Source of the DNA: Methanosalsum sp.
Lineage (GTDB): Archaea > Halobacteriota > Methanosarcinia > Methanosarcinales > Methanosarcinaceae
Assembly: GCA_007127385.1 (NCBI GenBank)
Contig: SKZM01000238.1
Location: 1 to 7,999 of the forward strand
Reading direction: 5' to 3'
DNA length: 7,999 bases
Shown here in pieces: positions 4,771 through 7,999 of this stretch; position 1 is the first letter of the stretch; each line of letters starts with the position of its first letter. A program made the position numbers and the translations under genes. The notes below the pieces were generated by a model that worked only from the letters and a program-made list of their open reading frames with translations, searched no databases and was not told the DNA's origin.

Positions 4771-7203
4771 TCAATCCAGGTCAATATCCGTCCGTTTGAG
4801 CCTCAGTGAGTTGAGTACAACAGTCAGTGAACTGATTGCCATTGCAGCTGCTCCGATCATTGGATGCAACAGTCCCAGAAATGCTGCAGGTATGGCCACT
4901 GCATTGTATATCCAGGCCCAGAAATAGTTTTCCCTTATCTTTCTAAATGTTGACCTTGATAATTTGATAGCTGAAACAACAGATTTCAGATCTCCACTTA
5001 CAAGCGTGATATCAGCAGACTCTATTGCTATATCTGTACCTGTACCAATGGCAATGCCCACATTAGCCTGTTTGAGTGCAGGTGCATCATTTATCCCATC
5101 ACCAACCATTGCCACCATACCATATTCAGACTGCAATTTCTTGATTTCATCCACCTTTCCCCCTGGCAGTACATCAGAGATCACATGACTTATACCAACC
5201 ATTTCTGCAACCGCCTCTGCAGTTCTCCGGTTATCCCCTGTGATCATCGCCGTTTTTATACCCATGTTTTCAATTGCTTTTATTGCATGAGCAGAATCTT
5301 CTTTCAGAGTATCTGCAATTGCAAGGATACCGATAACATTCCCATCCATTACCACCAGTACAACGGTTCTGGCAGCCAGTTCAAGTTCATCCATCCGGCC
5401 TGCAAACTCCTGATAATCGATATTAAACATAGAAAGGATCTTGCGGTTTCCCACAATGATCTCATGGTCACCGATATGACCCTTTACACCCTTGCCGGTT
5501 ATGGATTCAAAATCCTGCACATCTTTGCGGCTTACCCCGGCATCCTCTGCCTTTTGTATTATGGCAGATGCCAGTGGGTGTTCAGATACAGATTCCAGGC
5601 TTGCTGCATATAACAGCACCTCTTCACTTGAAGAGGAATCTGAAGCCAGGACATCAGTTACCTTTGGTGTACCTTCAGTTATGGTTCCGGTCTTATCAAA
5701 AGCAATGACCTTTACGTCCTTCATGGTCTGTATTGCCTCCCCACTGCGGATCAGGATCCCACGCTCTGCTCCTCTCCCGCTTCCAACCATGAGGGCTGTG
5801 GGAGTTGCCAGACCAAGGGCACATGGACAGGAAATTACAAGTACTGCAGTTGTGGCAAGGATTGCAAGTGTGAAAAGAGGAACATCAGTATTGCTCCAGG
5901 GAAAACTGAAGTATTCGACAATCGAAATATGAAAGTCAGGAAACAGCATCCATGAGATCGATGCAGCTATTGCAATAATAATGACAGCAGGTACAAAGTA
6001 TCCAGTCACCTTATCTGCAAATTCCTGGATCGGGACCTTTGAACCCTGTGCCTGTTCAACCATTGATATGACCTGGGAGAGAAAAGTATCCTTTCCAACC
6101 TTTGTAACCCTTACACGAAGAGAACCTTGCTGGTTGATCGTTGATCCTATGACCTCATCACCGTCTCTTCTTTCAACTGGCATCGATTCCCCGGTAGCCA
6201 TGGATTCATCAACTGTGCTGCTCCCGGAAACCACCACACCATCAGTAGGGATCTTTTCTCCGGGTTTTATCAGCATAATATCACCGATCTTCAGCTCTTT
6301 TACAGGAACCTCCTTTTCATCACCATCTTCGATTATACGGGCATTTTTCGCTTCCATGGCGATCAGTTTCTTTATAGCCTGGGATGCCCTGCCCTTTGCT
6401 TTAGTCTCAAGATATCTACCTACAAGATGAAGTGCCATGATGGTAGCTGCCATTTCCACGAAAGTGGTTACAGGGAACCAGAACCCGAGCATGCTCAGGA
6501 AATAGGGGATCAGGGATCCCATGGTGATCAGGGTATCCATATTGGCTGTCTTATGCTTCAGTGCTTTCCATGTGGCCCTGTGAGTATCTGCACCGGCTAT
6601 GAAAACTGAGGGAATTGCAAGTACTGCAGTGATAAAAAAATAGCCTGGTATGGGGACAAAGAACATGTGGATGGTCATTAGAACCATAATGGCACTGGCT
6701 GAAGATGCTGCAATCCACATCTTTCGTGCTGCTTTGCTGATCTTGAGCTGCTCTGGATCGGCTTCCTCCTCTTCTTCAAAGCTCATACTGTATCCTGTAT
6801 CATCAACTGCCCTTTTCATGTCATCCACGGATACAGCAGAGGGATCATAGGAAATTGTGGCCTTTGATGTAGCAAAGTTTACATTTGCCTCGTGAACTCC
6901 AGGAAGAGAGGATAGTACATTTTCAACCCTTTTTGCACATGATGCACAGGTCATATCATGAATGTTTGCGGTGATCATCCTGGCCTTCTGGTCTGCAGGA
7001 GTTGCACTGTAGCCGGCATTCTCAACTGCCTTGATAAGTGATACTGTATCAGTAATATCCGGATCGTATTCAACAAAAGCCTTCTCCGCTGGAAGACTGA
7101 CATTTACAGATGATACTCCCTCTGTTTTTTTCAGTGCATCCTCAATCCTTTTTGCACATGATGCACAGGTCATCCCCTCAATCTCTAATATGGTTTCTTT
7201 CAT
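4771..7203 (-). CDS. copA: Cu(I)-exporting P1B-type ATPase CopA with two N-terminal HMA domains
   Basis: An 810-residue integral membrane pump that exports Cu(I) at the cost of ATP. Two heavy-metal-binding domains lie at the N-terminus, with MTCASC at 11-16 and 84-89. An acidic linker (EEEEEADPE, about 143-151) leads to roughly eight membrane helices. The actuator motif is TGES (337-340), the intramembrane metal site is CPC (459-461), the phosphorylation site is DKTGT (D503), the nucleotide-binding HP motif is H542-P543 and the hinge motif is GDGIND (701-706). In the last two helices N759-Y760, Y766-N767, M788 and S791-S792 match the P1B-1 signature for Cu(I) rather than Zn, Cd or Co pumps. 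Length and domain order are normal and nothing is truncated. The ATG at 7203 is chosen over an in-frame TTG at 7212, because the family usually begins a few residues before the first beta strand. The ribosome binding site is weak (GGTTGG). It is followed on the same strand by the SHOCT and cytochrome c genes. Confidence 0.97.
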   Translation of the reverse strand: MKETILEIEGMTCASCAKRIEDALKKTEGVSSVNVSLPAEKAFVEYDPDITDTVSLIKAVENAGYSATPADQKARMITANIHDMTCASCAKRVENVLSSLPGVHEANVNFATSKATISYDPSAVSVDDMKRAVDDTGYSMSFEEEEEADPEQLKISKAARKMWIAASSASAIMVLMTIHMFFVPIPGYFFITAVLAIPSVFIAGADTHRATWKALKHKTANMDTLITMGSLIPYFLSMLGFWFPVTTFVEMAATIMALHLVGRYLETKAKGRASQAIKKLIAMEAKNARIIEDGDEKEVPVKELKIGDIMLIKPGEKIPTDGVVVSGSSTVDESMATGESMPVERRDGDEVIGSTINQQGSLRVRVTKVGKDTFLSQVISMVEQAQGSKVPIQEFADKVTGYFVPAVIIIAIAASISWMLFPDFHISIVEYFSFPWSNTDVPLFTLAILATTAVLVISCPCALGLATPTALMVGSGRGAERGILIRSGEAIQTMKDVKVIAFDKTGTITEGTPKVTDVLASDSSSSEEVLLYAASLESVSEHPLASAIIQKAEDAGVSRKDVQDFESITGKGVKGHIGDHEIIVGNRKILSMFNIDYQEFAGRMDELELAARTVVLVVMDGNVIGILAIADTLKEDSAHAIKAIENMGIKTAMITGDNRRTAEAVAEMVGISHVISDVLPGGKVDEIKKLQSEYGMVAMVGDGINDAPALKQANVGIAIGTGTDIAIESADITLVSGDLKSVVSAIKLSRSTFRKIRENYFWAWIYNAVAIPAAFLGLLHPMIGAAAMAISSLTVVLNSLRLKRTDIDLD
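6928..6954 (-). repeat. Copy 2 of a 27-nt exact direct repeat in copA (HMA2 metal-binding loop)
   Basis: This stretch encodes MTCASCAKR of the second HMA domain. It is identical base for base to 7147-7173 in the first HMA domain, 219 bases (73 codons) away. All nine codons are the same although several synonymous choices exist. The surrounding domain sequences have diverged clearly. Confidence 0.9.
7147..7173 (-). repeat. Copy 1 of a 27-nt exact direct repeat in copA (HMA1 metal-binding loop)
   Basis: Encodes MTCASCAKR of the first HMA domain, identical to 6928-6954. Similarity continues a few bases beyond the end of the reading-frame motif (TCAA on the plus strand, then one mismatch). Confidence 0.9.
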
Positions 7204-7239
7204 CTTTACCAACCATCACAAACTTAAAATTCAAAAATA

Positions 7240-7250
7240 CATAAATAAAG
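7240..7250 (-). promoter_or_regulatory. Putative TATA box for copA
   Basis: On the minus strand CTTTATTTATG lies about 40 bases before the copA ATG and fits an archaeal TATA element, predicting initiation near 7215-7222 and a short leader. Upstream of it TTACA occurs three times within 7272-7288 (TTACA-GA-TTACA-TTACA), a possible regulator site. Nothing else in 7204-7420 resembles a gene or a structured RNA. Confidence 0.4.
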
Positions 7251-7366
7251 ATTTATCCGGATTTAAAGTATTTACAGATTACATTACAGAATATAGGGAC
7301 CTCAGTATTTGTAGATTGGCATTTAGCCAGTTGCATTAATTCAGACAGCCCAGTATAAAGGAAATA

Positions 7367-7378
7367 TTTGCATGCAAA
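7367..7378. repeat. 12-bp perfect palindrome in the copA upstream region
   Basis: TTTGCATGCAAA is a perfect palindrome with no spacer. It lies in the non-coding stretch between the end of the unrecognised gene and copA, about 165 bases before the copA start. That is far from the likely TATA box, so an operator role is uncertain. Confidence 0.35.
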
Positions 7379-7383
7379 ATTAG

Positions 7384-7389
7384 AAAAAA
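7384..7389 (-). terminator. T6 run, probable terminator of the unrecognised gene at 7421-7999
   Basis: On the minus strand ATATTTTTTCTA occurs about 32 bases after the TAA stop. Oligo-T runs alone can direct archaeal RNA polymerase to terminate. No convincing hairpin precedes it. Confidence 0.4.
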
Positions 7390-7420
7390 TATCAAATAAG
7401 GATCTATAAATATTGTTTAT

Positions 7421-7999
7421 TTATTTTTCGGCCATCTGACGTCTTATTTTCTTAAGAACATATACCATTGCACGATCATCGTCTTCAAATATTGTCCACT
7501 TTTTCTGTGCAAGATAGAGGAGTTCATCCAGATGTTCCATAAGTTCCTGATCGGTCATATCCGGACGGATATTATGCCTGTCCTTTACCCAATCCTCAAA
7601 TTTCCAGAGACCACCTTCTTCCAGCAAGGGTACCTCAAACAATCTGGATCCTATATGATACAGACAATCCTGTCCCTTTTCATTAAACTCACATGCAATA
7701 CCATTATCAGTCCAGATCGTTTTCTTGTTTTGTTTGGCCTCTTCTATCAGTGGCATGAGGTTTGTCTTTATCCAGCCTTTCAGGAGTACCGCGTTAACAT
7801 TATTAGGCAGGCTGAACCTTGATACAATATTATAATATTCCCTTGCGGGAATTGCATAGGTATAGTTCATCCGAACCACCCATATCTTCTCAAGCACCCA
7901 GTCTATTTTCAACCATATCGGTACCTGACGCGACAGACGGCCGGGACAGTTTAGTTCAATTAAATCGGTTGGTCTTTCATAATTTATTTCAATCTTCAA
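7421..7999 (-). CDS. Unrecognised hypothetical protein, 5' end uncertain or beyond window
   Basis: I do not recognise this protein. The frame is open to the window edge, giving up to 193 codons including the stop (TAA at 7423-7421). It looks soluble: no signal peptide or membrane helix is evident, aromatic residues are frequent (many W and Y), and the C-terminal third is charged and probably helical (DQELMEHLDELLYLAQKKW, then a basic end LKKIRRQMAEK). A second candidate start is the ATG at 7870 (beginning MNYTYAIPAREYY), preceded by GGGTGG at a suitable distance, which would give 149 residues. In that case the first 43 in-frame codons would be non-coding or belong to something else. The other in-frame start in view is a TTG at the very edge. 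It is followed by a T6 run and then the copA promoter region, so it is probably not part of the copA transcript. No function is proposed. Confidence 0.6.
   Translation of the reverse strand: MKIEINYERPTDLIELNCPGRLSRQVPIWLKIDWVLEKIWVVRMNYTYAIPAREYYNIVSRFSLPNNVNAVLLKGWIKTNLMPLIEEAKQNKKTIWTDNGIACEFNEKGQDCLYHIGSRLFEVPLLEEGGLWKFEDWVKDRHNIRPDMTDQELMEHLDELLYLAQKKWTIFEDDDRAMVYVLKKIRRQMAEK

Noticed and set aside
5185..5932. Two overlapping plus-strand open frames of 142 and 146 codons
   Set aside because: Both are antisense to the phosphorylation and CPC region of copA. They have no plausible ribosome binding site and no recognisable domain.
7204..7212. TTG at 7212 as start of copA
   Set aside because: It would add only three residues. 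The ATG at 7203 leads directly into the first HMA strand and is the more usual codon.
7031..7339. A 102-codon plus-strand open frame covering the copA start and upstream region
   Set aside because: It is mostly antisense to the first HMA domain and continues through the promoter region with no coding signal.
7404..7411. Plus-strand TATA-like CTATAAATA before 7421
   Set aside because: It would only drive antisense transcription into the gene at 7421-7999. No plus-strand gene follows and such AT runs are frequent here.
1..7999. CRISPR array, tRNA, rRNA, insertion sequence or intein
   Set aside because: No regularly spaced repeats, no cloverleaf-like sequence, no terminal inverted repeats with a transposase, and no splicing-domain insertion in the polymerase motifs were seen.

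Overview
The window looks like a chromosomal segment from a methanogenic archaeon, most likely of the Methanosarcinales or a close relative. This is inferred from three things: an archaeal family B DNA polymerase whose N-terminus resembles methanogen PolB, AT-rich TATA-box promoters with T-run terminators, and membrane and cytochrome c proteins of the kind found in cytochrome-containing methanogens. No rRNA or other taxonomic marker is present, so the genus cannot be given.

Layout. Positions 1-2640 (minus) carry nearly all of a family B DNA polymerase, running off the left edge with only its extreme C-terminus missing. A 190-bp divergent promoter region (2641-2830) separates it from a plus-strand gene (2831-3841) for an exported, C-terminally anchored DUF4198-type protein. 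That gene ends at a hairpin-plus-T9 terminator and converges on a minus-strand group. In transcription order the group is copA (7203-4771, Cu(I)-exporting P1B ATPase), a 76-residue SHOCT membrane protein (4643-4413) and a membrane-anchored monoheme cytochrome c (4407-3901). The SHOCT stop codon lies inside the ribosome binding site of the cytochrome gene. Upstream of copA is a 217-bp non-coding region, then an unrecognised minus-strand gene (7421-7999) that is open at the right edge.

How the genes may work together. CopA exports Cu(I) from the cytoplasm. The SHOCT and cytochrome pair lies directly downstream in the same orientation. The DUF4198 protein, from a family linked to Ni/Co uptake, would expose an N-terminal histidine after signal-peptide cleavage, a geometry used for copper in some extracytoplasmic proteins. 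A metal and redox module at the cell surface is therefore a reasonable hypothesis, but only the copper specificity of CopA is well supported by motifs. No metal-responsive regulator, copper chaperone or cytochrome maturation gene is visible.

No RNA gene, CRISPR array, insertion sequence or intein was found. There is no gene-free stretch over 300 bases.
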